DNA of 50,597 nt, from positions 1 to 50,597 of the forward strand of contig JADEXK010000044.1 of NCBI GenBank assembly GCA_015207155.1, given 5' to 3'. The notes beneath the pieces were generated by a model that saw nothing but the letters and a program-made list of their open reading frames with translations, made no database searches and was not told the origin of the DNA. The first letter of the stretch is position 1; each line of letters opens with the position of its first letter. This DNA comes from Nostocales cyanobacterium LEGE 11386 (GTDB lineage: Bacteria; Cyanobacteriota; Cyanobacteriia; Cyanobacteriales; Nostocaceae). A program made the translations under genes and the position numbers. Shown one piece after another: positions 33,988-42,925 of the stretch.

Positions 33988-36228
33988 CTAGCTTCTATCA
34001 TCGAAGTAACGGGAAATAGCACTGTCAAGACAAGGCATTAATTCACCGCGATCGCTACCGAGTACACTATAAGTTGGACGTTTAGCAATTAAACCAAGTT
34101 CTTGTGTAGGAAGCGCAATTAAACTGCTGACACTGACACCGGCTTGTTTTGCCGCTACCCTGGCTAAGTTAGCCCAGGTGATACCTGCGGATGCACTTTT
34201 GTTAGCTAAGTGCCACAAACCGCTTTCACCATCAATTAATAAATCGAGGCTAGCATGGACAAGATCCGGTACATAGGTAGGTGAAACAACTGCATCCTCA
34301 GCAGCAACAAAAGTATTTCCAGCACTGAGTTGACGTAGGGCGATGGTAACGAAGTTGTACTCATCCCACGGGCCAAAGAATGCACTGGTGCGAATCACTA
34401 GGGATGCGGGATAAGCCTGCAATACCAACTTTTCTGCTAAAACTTTGCTGCACCCATATACATTCAAAGGGGCAACGGTATCAGTTTCTACATAAGGGTT
34501 AATCACAGCCCCATTAAAGACTAAATCAGAGGAAAACGTTAACAGTGCTGCGTTATATTGAGCGCAAGCAGTAGCTAAAATTTCTGCACCTTCAGTATTG
34601 ATTTTGAGGCAAATATGGGGTTCTCGCTCCGCATCGTCTACTCGCACATATCCAGCAGCATTAACAACTGCCCAAGGCTGCAATTCAGTAAATACCGCAT
34701 TAACAGAGGTAGGATTGGTAATATCCATCTCTTGACGTGTCAGTAAGCGATAGGTAATGCCTCGTAGTTCACACAACCGCGCAAAAGCTTTTCCTAATGT
34801 TCCTCTAGCTCCAACGATCACTAAAGGACGAGAAGAAGTAGGGGTAAGTTCTTCCCCATTCCCCACTCTTGTTCGGCGGGGCGTTCGCATAGCCTCCCGC
34901 AGGGAAGCCGACTCCCTACTTCCTTGATTGAGACAACTAACGGCTGGGTAGAGCAAACGCTGTGGTCGATGCCACCATCCAGGTGTATCAAGTAATGGAT
35001 GATGGGGTTGAATACCAGTAGCTAAATCACGAATTAATTTGGCGATCGCAGTTGGTCTGGGACGTGACGAACGCAAATCAAACACGCCTGATTCGTAGTA
35101 GCCAACTGGGCGAGTTACTAAGCTATTCCAATCGTAGCTACCTAAAAGCGCCCAAGCTGTGATGGCACGAATATCGACACCTTCATTTTGTAATTCCTGG
35201 GCAGCATTCCACACCTCATAAAGCCAACGCAACTGCTCCTCACGGGTGCAATTGACGTGAACTTCAGTGACAGCAAGGGGCAGTCTGTAGCGTTCCCATG
35301 CTTCTAGTAGTAATGTGTACGGGCCTGCCATACCCTCAGCACAAACTCTCACCGCATCAACATCTGCATACTTGTCCCAGCCATTACCACCATGCGTCCA
35401 AGCTGGATAGTTTTCTGTATGCTCATCCAAAAAGCGATCGCTTGTCAGATAATGGTTAATGCCAATGATGTCAGGTGGACAATAAATATTTTGGCAAGCC
35501 GCTTCTAGTTCCGCCGCGCTGAGACCGCAGTAGCGTAAGTAACCCCACATCGGATGAGTTGGAGTAATGTAACCACACAATAAATCAAAACTCAACCAAC
35601 GGCGTTCGTTTTCCAGTCCGGATTGATATACTAGCCGCAATGTACTGTAAGTCTTACCCAAATCCTCGGTTTGTACAAGTTGGGCATTGGGGTTAATTTC
35701 TCGAATTGCCTGCATTGAAAGCGCGATCGCTCGACATTCCCCTAACAAAGCACGAGCGAAAGTTAAATTGTCCCGTCCGTGGGGATACCAGTGACCGTAC
35801 ATTCCACTAAATCGTGCTGTTGTCAATGGCTCATTGATAGGAGTGTAATGTGTTACCCAAGGGTAGCGATCGGCAACTGCACGGGCAAACTCAGCTAATT
35901 TCTGGGGAAATTCTGGATCTACCAAACTGGTGTCACGGGTTCCGCTACCGTGATGTACTAATCCCACAATTGGACTAATACCCAGTTCCCGTAACCGCCC
36001 CAACCGTACATCTGCCCACGACCAGTCAGCATTTTCTAATCCATTGGGTGCGACTCTTTCCCACAGCACTGGGTAGCGAATTTTCTGTATACCCAGTTGA
36101 GCAAACAACTCTAGGTCATCCAAACGCCATGCATGACCGTTGCGTTCTAACTGGTCAAAATACTCCTCACCCACACGATTCACCGTACACTCCAGACCAG
36201 CCCAAATTTCCACCGGATATTTTGCCAT
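33988..36228 (-). CDS. fusion: GH1-like hydrolase plus RmlD-like sugar-nucleotide reductase
   Basis: 746 aa. Residues 1-410 form a GH1-type TIM barrel with acid/base E133 (TPINEPLTT) and nucleophile-position E322 (AVTEVHV). Residues 468-746 form an extended SDR of the RmlD (dTDP-4-dehydrorhamnose reductase) type: IVGARGTLGKAFA, VVNAAGYVRVDDAE, Y591/K595 (VYGCSKVLAEK). The linker at 411-467 includes RESASLREAMRTPRRTRV (438-455), encoded by a palindromic dispersed repeat (34864-34917). No signal peptide. An enzyme joining a glycosidase and a deoxysugar reductase is unusual; it may tailor glycans, but the reaction is unknown. Confidence 0.88.
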   Translation of the reverse strand: MAKYPVEIWAGLECTVNRVGEEYFDQLERNGHAWRLDDLELFAQLGIQKIRYPVLWERVAPNGLENADWSWADVRLGRLRELGISPIVGLVHHGSGTRDTSLVDPEFPQKLAEFARAVADRYPWVTHYTPINEPLTTARFSGMYGHWYPHGRDNLTFARALLGECRAIALSMQAIREINPNAQLVQTEDLGKTYSTLRLVYQSGLENERRWLSFDLLCGYITPTHPMWGYLRYCGLSAAELEAACQNIYCPPDIIGINHYLTSDRFLDEHTENYPAWTHGGNGWDKYADVDAVRVCAEGMAGPYTLLLEAWERYRLPLAVTEVHVNCTREEQLRWLYEVWNAAQELQNEGVDIRAITAWALLGSYDWNSLVTRPVGYYESGVFDLRSSRPRPTAIAKLIRDLATGIQPHHPLLDTPGWWHRPQRLLYPAVSCLNQGSRESASLREAMRTPRRTRVGNGEELTPTSSRPLVIVGARGTLGKAFARLCELRGITYRLLTRQEMDITNPTSVNAVFTELQPWAVVNAAGYVRVDDAEREPHICLKINTEGAEILATACAQYNAALLTFSSDLVFNGAVINPYVETDTVAPLNVYGCSKVLAEKLVLQAYPASLVIRTSAFFGPWDEYNFVTIALRQLSAGNTFVAAEDAVVSPTYVPDLVHASLDLLIDGESGLWHLANKSASAGITWANLARVAAKQAGVSVSSLIALPTQELGLIAKRPTYSVLGSDRGELMPCLDSAISRYFDDRS

Positions 36229-36366
36229 AACTCATACCAACTCATAGTAGAAATACTCTGCGTACCCTCTGCGTGAACCTCTGCGCTCCTACCCTGCGGG
36301 TTCCGCTTGCGGTATGCGTTTAAAAAACCTACAACTTTCCACAAAGCAGTAGAAACTACAAATTCC

Positions 36367-38853
36367 TCAACCCTTCACAGCAATTTGTTTGTAAACCGAC
36401 AAAGCCTGAGCCACACATTGATCCATGTTGTAATACTTGTAAGTTGCCAGCCGTCCCACAAAATATATCCCGGGAGTGCCATCTACCAAAGCCTTATATT
36501 GCTTGTAAATCTCCTGATTCTCAGGACGTGGTACAGGATAATAGGGGTCACCCTCTGCTTTGGGAAACTCGTAAACCACGCTGGTTTTAGAATGTTCCTG
36601 TCCAGTTAGGTACTTAAACTCAGTTACACGGGTATAAAGGTGTTCATTCGGGTAGTTGATGACTGGCGCAGGTTGAAATACTTCGGTATTATGTGTTTCG
36701 TGCTTAAAATCCAGTGAGCGATAAGGTAACTTGCCATAACGATAATCAAAAAACTCGTCAACTGGTCCGGTGTAAACCATCTCGCGGCAAGGTATAGCCT
36801 GCTCAATTTCTTGATAATCGGTATTCAGCATCACCTTGATGTTGGGGTGATTCAACATATTCTCAAACATCCGAGTGAAGCCGTGGAGTGGCATGGCTTG
36901 GTAACTATCGGTGAAATAGCGATTATCCCGATTGGTGCGGATAGGGATTCTGGCAATTACTGATTTATCAAGTTCCGATGGATCTAGTCCCCATTGCTTA
37001 CGGGTGTAACCCCGGAAAAACTTTTCATACAATACTCGACCCACTTTACTGACTACCACATCTTCTGAGGTGCGGATATATTCTATAGTTTCAGCAAGTG
37101 ATTTGTAAAAATCCTCGACCTCAAAGGAATTGAGGTTCATACCATAAAGTTTGTTGATGGTGTCCAGATTGATGGGAATGGGAACCAGTTGTCCATCAAC
37201 ACTGGCCAGGACGCGATGTTCATAAGCACGCCACTGTGTGAAGCGCGAAAGATATTCAAAAACTTCGCGGGAGTTGGTGTGAAAGATATGCGGCCCGTAT
37301 TTGTGGATCAGAATCCCATTTTCGTTGTAATGATCGTAGGCATTACCACCGATATGGTTACGCTTATCTACAATCAGCACTTTTTTACCAGACTGAGTTG
37401 CTAAACGTTCTGCAATGACGCTACCAGAAAATCCCGCACCGACAATCAAGTAATCGAAGACAAAATCTCTGGTAATTATGTTGGGTGCTTGTTTACCATC
37501 GTTGGCCTCCGCGTAGCCCTTCGCACCATTAGAATCAATCTGATCCTCTTGCTTGGGGGCAGTGATGGTGCTCCGCACAGTGCCGGAGGCAATTGCTGAG
37601 TCTATGAGCTTGATCATTGATGCCAAAGTCCGATCCCAAGAAATCTTCTCCAAAAAGGCATCTACCCGACTCAGCCACCCTGATGCTGGAGTATCTTCTT
37701 GCATTGCTTGTTCGGCTGCGGCGACGAACTCAGAAACTGTGTCTGCAATTCGTACCAACTTTGAGTCTCCGTAAGGACGGACTACATCTCGAATCGAAGT
37801 AGAAACTACGGGTTTAGCTGCGGCCAAATACTCTGGAGTTTTGGTAGGACTAATAAAGCGGGTTGCTTCATTTCGCGCAAATGGCAGCATTGCCAAGTCC
37901 CATCCTGCCAAGTATGCAGGTAGTTGTTTATAGTCTTTACTACCGAGATAATGAATATTTTCACTATGCGGCAGAATTGCCTGATCAATTTTCACAACTG
38001 GCCCAATCATCACTAAATGCCAGTCAGGACGCGCCTCAGTAATTCCCCGCAGCAGTTCGATGTCCATCCGTTCATCAATCACCCCAAAGAAACCGAGACG
38101 AGGATGGGGAATATGAGCTTGATCTGCTGGTTCTTCAATATTTCTCGCTTGGGCAAAGTGCGCTACATCTACACTGCTGGGAAAGGCATAAATATTGGGG
38201 TGCTGGTTAACTTTACTTTCGTAAAGGCTTTGCCCTCCTGTAAATACTAAGTCTGCACGACGAAATAATTCCGCTTCGTATTGTTTTAACTTGGGTGATG
38301 CTCCTTTGAAGGCAGATAATTCATCCATGCAATCGTAGATGATCGCTTGGGGTTGCAAGTGACTTGTAAAAGCGATCGCCATTGGTGTGTAGTACCAACA
38401 AATATAGTTGCTGATGCTTTGTTCCGCAAACAATCCATCGATCAATACCTGTAGATCTGCATTTATTCCTGCTTCACTCAAACCTTTTGGTAGATGTGGT
38501 ACAACAACCACTACCCCGCTATCATCTTGAGTAATATCTAGCCGCCCTAACGGATCTTTGCTAAAAATCGGCTCTTCGATGCAATATACTCGCCTTCCTT
38601 GAGCAAAACGACTCAGAAGATGTTGTGGTCTTTGATAAACAAAATTCCACCGCAAATGAGAGAGGCAAACTATATCAGGTATATCTGTCAAAAATTTGAC
38701 TTTTTGATGTTTTTTCGCCGGATTAGAAAAATCAGGTGATGATACACCTGAAGTTTGCCGTTCGGCTAAGTCTGATGGTTTTGTTTCACTCACCTTCGGT
38801 GATTTCAGTTGGTTAAATCTGTGACATTTGATGTCTGATTTTCTTTGTGTCAT
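36367..38853 (-). CDS. glf: fusion: glycosyltransferase plus UDP-galactopyranose mutase
   Basis: 828 aa. After a disordered N-terminus, residues about 58-425 form a GT-B glycosyltransferase (LSHLRWNFVYQRPQHLLSRF, PRLGFFGVIDERMD, FISPTKTPEYLAAAKPVV). Residues about 466-828 are a complete UDP-galactopyranose mutase: FAD-binding YLIVGAGFSGSVIAE, VDKRNHIGGNAYD, KYGPHIFHTN, TRKQWGLDPSEL, VYTGPVDEFFDYRYG. The mutase makes UDP-galactofuranose, and the attached transferase could use it directly. The linker (430-462) includes residues encoded by two small dispersed repeats (37500-37530 and 37566-37596). The gene symbol applies to the C-terminal domain. Confidence 0.9.
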   Translation of the reverse strand: MTQRKSDIKCHRFNQLKSPKVSETKPSDLAERQTSGVSSPDFSNPAKKHQKVKFLTDIPDIVCLSHLRWNFVYQRPQHLLSRFAQGRRVYCIEEPIFSKDPLGRLDITQDDSGVVVVVPHLPKGLSEAGINADLQVLIDGLFAEQSISNYICWYYTPMAIAFTSHLQPQAIIYDCMDELSAFKGASPKLKQYEAELFRRADLVFTGGQSLYESKVNQHPNIYAFPSSVDVAHFAQARNIEEPADQAHIPHPRLGFFGVIDERMDIELLRGITEARPDWHLVMIGPVVKIDQAILPHSENIHYLGSKDYKQLPAYLAGWDLAMLPFARNEATRFISPTKTPEYLAAAKPVVSTSIRDVVRPYGDSKLVRIADTVSEFVAAAEQAMQEDTPASGWLSRVDAFLEKISWDRTLASMIKLIDSAIASGTVRSTITAPKQEDQIDSNGAKGYAEANDGKQAPNIITRDFVFDYLIVGAGFSGSVIAERLATQSGKKVLIVDKRNHIGGNAYDHYNENGILIHKYGPHIFHTNSREVFEYLSRFTQWRAYEHRVLASVDGQLVPIPINLDTINKLYGMNLNSFEVEDFYKSLAETIEYIRTSEDVVVSKVGRVLYEKFFRGYTRKQWGLDPSELDKSVIARIPIRTNRDNRYFTDSYQAMPLHGFTRMFENMLNHPNIKVMLNTDYQEIEQAIPCREMVYTGPVDEFFDYRYGKLPYRSLDFKHETHNTEVFQPAPVINYPNEHLYTRVTEFKYLTGQEHSKTSVVYEFPKAEGDPYYPVPRPENQEIYKQYKALVDGTPGIYFVGRLATYKYYNMDQCVAQALSVYKQIAVKG

Positions 38854-39675
38854 ATTTCAACTAAATAAATAGATTATGTTGTGAATTGAAGTTAAAACTT
38901 GTCAACAACACCCACAAATCAAAAGTTAAATATTTAATTCTTTGGTATATTATTGCCTTGAAAAAATTAGTTAAATACATTCCTATCTAATTTTAAGGCA
39001 TCTATACCATGAACATAATTACTAACAATAAATAATGTTTTTTACATATACTTCCACTGGAGAAAGAGCTTTATCTATGCCAAAAGAATTATTTTGAATT
39101 TGGATAAGTAGAACGGCTTCAATATTTGTCGTCAGGCTAATCGCCTGTTTTTCTTTTGCTCCCTTCTTCACACATCCCTGATTTCGTCACATCCATCTTC
39201 GATTTCGCGAATTATGAATAATAACATTTGTTTTTATCCCTTTTTTCCTCCGCCTATAGATCAGTTTCAGGTTAACTTTATAAGTTATCAACTATACAAA
39301 TAGATTTGCACCTCACTTTTTGATTCAAAGCATACTCACATTATTCGAGCTTTGTAGCCAGATAAAACAAGAGCCTCCTTTCATAATTGAAAAGAGGATT
39401 TTTGGCTAAATATTTATCCTGGCATCGAGCTATTTTCGCGTTCGGCTACCCAGCGTTTACCGTTGGCACGATTTCCAACCGTGCTGAGGGAACCTTCTAA
39501 ACAAGTAGCAACTATAATTAGTTGATTTAGTTAAAAAAGTTATTTAAGTTTTCATATAATTGCTGGAATTTCGTTAAAAAATAAGGATTAATTTGGTAAA
39601 AGACAAAATTAGAGACACAGCAACGCTACATCTCTAAAAATTTCTGAATAACGCATATTTAATTTCGGTCGATAT
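38854..39675. other. long intergenic region containing a 5S rRNA-like remnant
   Basis: About 820 AT-rich bp upstream of the glycosyltransferase-mutase gene. No protein gene seen. The only recognisable element is the 5S-like fragment at 39417-39510. Confidence 0.6.
39417..39510 (-). pseudogene. decayed 5S rRNA-like sequence
   Basis: On the minus strand the sequence ends TGGGTAGCCGAACGCGAAAA then TAGCTCGATGCCAGGA. The 3' end of cyanobacterial 5S rRNA, as I recall it, reads CGGGTAGCCGGTCGCTAAAA then TAGCTCGACGCCAGGA, giving 31 of 36 matches. Upstream, weaker similarity continues through a CTCAG...GGTTG...GAAA region, while the 5' third is lost or unrecognisable. No 23S gene is adjacent. Probably a 5S pseudogene; a divergent expressed 5S-like RNA is not excluded. 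Confidence 0.5.
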
Positions 39676-40221
39676 CTAATTAACTCCTCTGAGTTTGCGA
39701 GTATTGTCAACTAAACTCTGAGCAAACTTATCAAACCTGTCGGAGAGTTTTTCATCCAGTAGTTTCCCTTCAGGACTAAAAGCGCTCCAGGCTTGTCCAA
39801 TAGCAATTTGCTCAGGGATTACCCAGCCGTGTACCCACCTGACAATCAGCCGTAGCTCATTTAGAGCGTTACTATTAGACTGACCTCCCAAAACACTCAG
39901 TACTCCTGTCACCTTACCAGATAGCTCTTCAAAACTCATCAAATCGAGGGTGTTTTTTAGTACACCACTAACGCCACCATGATATTCGGGTGTAGCTAAA
40001 ATTAATCCATCAGCACCACTAACAGTATCACGTAGTCGCTGAACGTCTGGGTATTCTGGATATTCTTTTCCACCATGACAAAATGGCAAATGCAATTGCC
40101 GCAAATCCAAAATTTCTACCTCTGCACCCAATGCTTCTACTCGTTGTGCTGCTACTTGCAAAGCGAGCTGGGTGTATGAGTCAGTTCTTAAACTACCACC
40201 AAGTCCCACAATTTTCACCAT
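39676..40221 (-). CDS. NADPH-dependent FMN reductase
   Basis: 181-aa flavodoxin-like protein of the FMN_red family. The N-terminal FMN loop is GLGGSLRTDSYTQLAL, and ILATPEYHGGVSGVLKNTLD is the family hallmark. It would reduce FMN, quinones or similar substrates with NAD(P)H in the cytoplasm. It is divergent from ftsH. The physiological partner is unknown. Confidence 0.9.
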   Translation of the reverse strand: MVKIVGLGGSLRTDSYTQLALQVAAQRVEALGAEVEILDLRQLHLPFCHGGKEYPEYPDVQRLRDTVSGADGLILATPEYHGGVSGVLKNTLDLMSFEELSGKVTGVLSVLGGQSNSNALNELRLIVRWVHGWVIPEQIAIGQAWSAFSPEGKLLDEKLSDRFDKFAQSLVDNTRKLRGVN

Positions 40222-40505
40222 AGTTCACCCATCAACTCAATAATTTAGCTACTACCACCAGGATACTTAAAAAGCGTAGTCATTACGATTATGTTTATTT
40301 ATATTAGCGATTTAGATTGTTGTCGTCAAATTACATGGAGGAAAATCCAGAAGTCATAATAATAACGAAGAAAAACTGGGGAACAGCTTTGTGTAGAAGT
40401 TAGACTAGATGAGAAAATAGCGATTTCCAGTTATTGCAGTTTTTGCTAGAAGAATAGGCATAAAACCAGCGCTCAGCTGATGCCAGCAGACAAAGGGTAA
40501 TTATT

Positions 40506-42386
40506 ATGAAAAATTTCGGAAAAAAGGCATTGATGAAACAAAGATCAGCCGCCCTAGCAGCTAGTTTACTGATGTTGCCAGGTATTTTCGTGGGTACTCC
40601 TGCCCTGGCGCAAAAAGCAGAGCGCGACTCCCTAACGTATGGTGAGTTGATCAAGAAAACGGAGAAAGGGGAAGTTCAAAAAGTAGAGCTTGACGAAACT
40701 GAACAGATAGCCAAGGTTTATCTCAAAGGTCAAAAGCCAGATACACCACCAATACAAGTCAGGCTTTTGAATCAAAACACTGAGTTGATTAACACACTTA
40801 AAGAACAAGACGTTGATTTTGGACAGGTTTCCTCTGCCAACAGCAGGATTGCTGTGGGGCTATTGATTAACCTCATGTGGATTTTACCACTGGTCGCTTT
40901 GATGTTATTGTTTCTCCGGCGCTCTACCAATGCTTCTAACCAAGCGATGAACTTTGGTAAATCTAGAGCGCGCTTTCAAATGGAGGCTAAAACCGGAGTC
41001 AAATTTGACGATGTAGCTGGGGTGGAAGAAGCGAAGGAAGAACTAGGAGAAGTCGTCACCTTCCTCAAGCAGCCAGAAAGATTTACTGCTGTAGGCGCAC
41101 GTATTCCCAAAGGTGTGCTGTTAATTGGCCCTCCAGGAACTGGTAAGACTTTACTTGCAAAAGCGATCGCTGGGGAAGCAGGTGTACCTTTCTTTAGCAT
41201 TTCCGGCTCGGAATTTGTGGAAATGTTCGTGGGTGTGGGTGCATCCCGTGTGCGTGACCTATTTAAGAAAGCTAAGGACAATGCCCCTTGCTTAATATTT
41301 ATCGATGAAATTGATGCCGTCGGTAGGCAAAGGGGTACTGGTATCGGTGGCGGTAACGATGAGAGAGAACAAACCCTCAACCAACTGCTGACTGAAATGG
41401 ACGGTTTTGAAGGTAATACAGGCATCATTATTATTGCTGCCACTAACCGCCCAGATGTCCTAGATGCCGCCTTACTCAGACCAGGACGCTTTGACCGACA
41501 AGTAATTGTGGATGCACCGGATCTCAAAGGACGCTTGGAAATATTGAAAGTCCATTCACGCAATAAGAAAATTGATCCTAGTGTATCTTTAGATGCGATC
41601 GCTCGCCGGACTCCTGGTTTTACGGGCGCAGATTTAGCTAACTTACTCAACGAAGCGGCGATTCTCACTGCCAGAAGACGCAAAGAAGCAATCACCATCT
41701 TAGAAGTGGATGATGCGGTGGATCGAGTAGTAGCTGGGATGGAAGGTACCGCTTTAGTAGACAGCAAGAACAAACGCTTGATTGCTTACCATGAAGTCGG
41801 ACACGCCTTAATCGGTACATTACTCAAAGACCATGACCCAGTGCAGAAAGTTACCCTCATCCCACGAGGACAAGCACTAGGATTAACTTGGTTTACTCCC
41901 AACGAAGAACAGGGGTTAATTTCTCGTTCTCAAATCATAGCCAGAATTACTGCTACTTTGGGTGGTCGCGCCGCCGAAGAAATTGTTTTCGGTAAGCCGG
42001 AAGTAACTACAGGTGCTGGCAATGATCTGCAACAGGTTACTTCAATGGCACGGCAAATGGTGACACGCTTCGGCATGTCTGATTTGGGGCCATTGTCCTT
42101 GGAAAATCAGAGTAGCGAGGTGTTTTTAGGACGTGATTGGATGAATAAATCAGAATATTCTGAAGAAATTGCCGCCAAGATTGATTCGCAAGTGCGTGAG
42201 ATTGTCAATAATTCTTATATCAAAGCAAAAGAATTGCTGCAAGAAAACCGCACAGCCTTAGAGCGTTTAGTAGATTTGTTGGCAGATCAAGAAACAATTG
42301 AGGGTGAACTATTCCGCCAAATTGTCGCTGAACATAACCAAATAACTGATGAAAAATTGGCTGTGCCTCATTGTGCTGAGTGCTGA
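40506..42386 (+). CDS. ftsH: ATP-dependent zinc metalloprotease FtsH
   Basis: 626-aa thylakoid/plasma-membrane AAA+ protease. An N-terminal hydrophobic segment ending ALAQ (about residue 36) looks like a cleavable signal; a second helix lies at about 116-138. Walker A GPPGTGKT is 208-215, Walker B IFIDEID 264-270, the SRH (RPGRFDRQ) about 325-332, and the zinc site HEVGH 429-433. One of several cyanobacterial FtsH paralogues; quality control of photosystem proteins is the common role. The last residues (AVPHCAEC) and the stop codon are encoded by a GTGCTGA STRR, so the C-terminus has been altered by repeat sequence. AAGGG precedes the ATG. Confidence 0.95.
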   Translation: MKNFGKKALMKQRSAALAASLLMLPGIFVGTPALAQKAERDSLTYGELIKKTEKGEVQKVELDETEQIAKVYLKGQKPDTPPIQVRLLNQNTELINTLKEQDVDFGQVSSANSRIAVGLLINLMWILPLVALMLLFLRRSTNASNQAMNFGKSRARFQMEAKTGVKFDDVAGVEEAKEELGEVVTFLKQPERFTAVGARIPKGVLLIGPPGTGKTLLAKAIAGEAGVPFFSISGSEFVEMFVGVGASRVRDLFKKAKDNAPCLIFIDEIDAVGRQRGTGIGGGNDEREQTLNQLLTEMDGFEGNTGIIIIAATNRPDVLDAALLRPGRFDRQVIVDAPDLKGRLEILKVHSRNKKIDPSVSLDAIARRTPGFTGADLANLLNEAAILTARRRKEAITILEVDDAVDRVVAGMEGTALVDSKNKRLIAYHEVGHALIGTLLKDHDPVQKVTLIPRGQALGLTWFTPNEEQGLISRSQIIARITATLGGRAAEEIVFGKPEVTTGAGNDLQQVTSMARQMVTRFGMSDLGPLSLENQSSEVFLGRDWMNKSEYSEEIAAKIDSQVREIVNNSYIKAKELLQENRTALERLVDLLADQETIEGELFRQIVAEHNQITDEKLAVPHCAEC

Positions 42387-42412
42387 GTGCGCTTCTAAGT
42401 GCTGAGTGCTGA
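42373..42412. repeat. STRR, GTGCTGA heptamers at the ftsH stop
   Basis: Two pairs of GTGCTGA (42373-42386 and 42399-42412) are separated by a degenerate unit. The ftsH stop TGA (42384-42386) is the end of the second heptamer. Confidence 0.9.
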
Positions 42413-42509
42413 GTATAGACCCAGTTGATTCAGATCTGGCACAAAGGTTTAAGGTAAGTTCGATAAGCTGGAAATAACCCCTCTCCAAACCTCTCCCCTG
42501 CAAGGAGGA

Positions 42510-42550
42510 GCCACTGCGTTGCGCGGGTTCCCCGCGTTGTAGCAAGTGGC
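42510..42550 (-). repeat. 41-bp palindromic dispersed repeat
   Basis: Arms GCCACT...AGTGGC enclose a GC-rich centre. Its reverse complement matches 32734-32774 at 35 of 41 positions without gaps; the arms are conserved and the centre differs. Confidence 0.8.
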
Positions 42551-42618
42551 GTTAGAGGCTTAAAAAGCTGATTATTTCGTACCACGTGAGATATTTTTTG
42601 CCCCTTCCCTTATAGGGA

Positions 42619-42658
42619 AGGGGTTGGGGTTAGGTTCCGTCGAATTCACGTAGGTTTA
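42619..42658 (+). repeat. dispersed repeat copy (see 13518-13556)
   Basis: AGGGGTTGGGGTTAGGTT followed by CCGTCGAATTCACGTAGGTTTA, a diverged copy of 13518-13556 in the same orientation. Confidence 0.6.
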
Positions 42659-42682
42659 GATGCAGCCAGCTAAATGTTATTG

Positions 42683-42715
42683 AAAAAATCCCCTGGGTAT
42701 CTTAGCCAGGGGATT
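42683..42715 (-). terminator. intrinsic terminator reading on the minus strand
   Basis: A perfect 10-bp stem AATCCCCTGG/CCAGGGGATT (42687-42696 with 42706-42715, 9-nt loop) is followed on the minus strand by T6. No plus-strand T run follows. It implies a transcript coming from the right on the minus strand, where no gene is otherwise recognised. Confidence 0.65.
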
Positions 42716-42820
42716 GAGTAAATAATTCTCTAATGAGGATGTTATTTGTTTAATTACCATAGCAATATTTTCCAGCATATATTTGCCAAGATGGCAATCA
42801 AAAAAGTTTCAAGGTAATTT

Positions 42821-42925
42821 TCATCTTGTACTAACTCGCTGCCGAGAAAACATTTCTTTGAGAACTAATGCCGGGTCTACATAATTATATGGAAAAGGCT
42901 GGGCTAAAAACCAGAGAGTTGCCAA
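42821..42925 (-). CDS. possible 34-aa small protein
   Basis: A TTG-started minus-strand frame begins (M)ATLWFLAQPFPYNYVDPAL and ends MFSRQRVSTR, with AGGA about 10 nt upstream. The composition looks protein-like rather than random, and a minus-strand terminator lies about 105 bp downstream. No family is recognised. It could also be a remnant or part of a non-coding RNA. Confidence 0.3.
   Translation of the reverse strand: MATLWFLAQPFPYNYVDPALVLKEMFSRQRVSTR

Noticed and set aside
40976..41773. 265-codon minus-strand ORF inside ftsH
   Set aside because: Shadow frame of the strongly conserved FtsH AAA/protease coding sequence.
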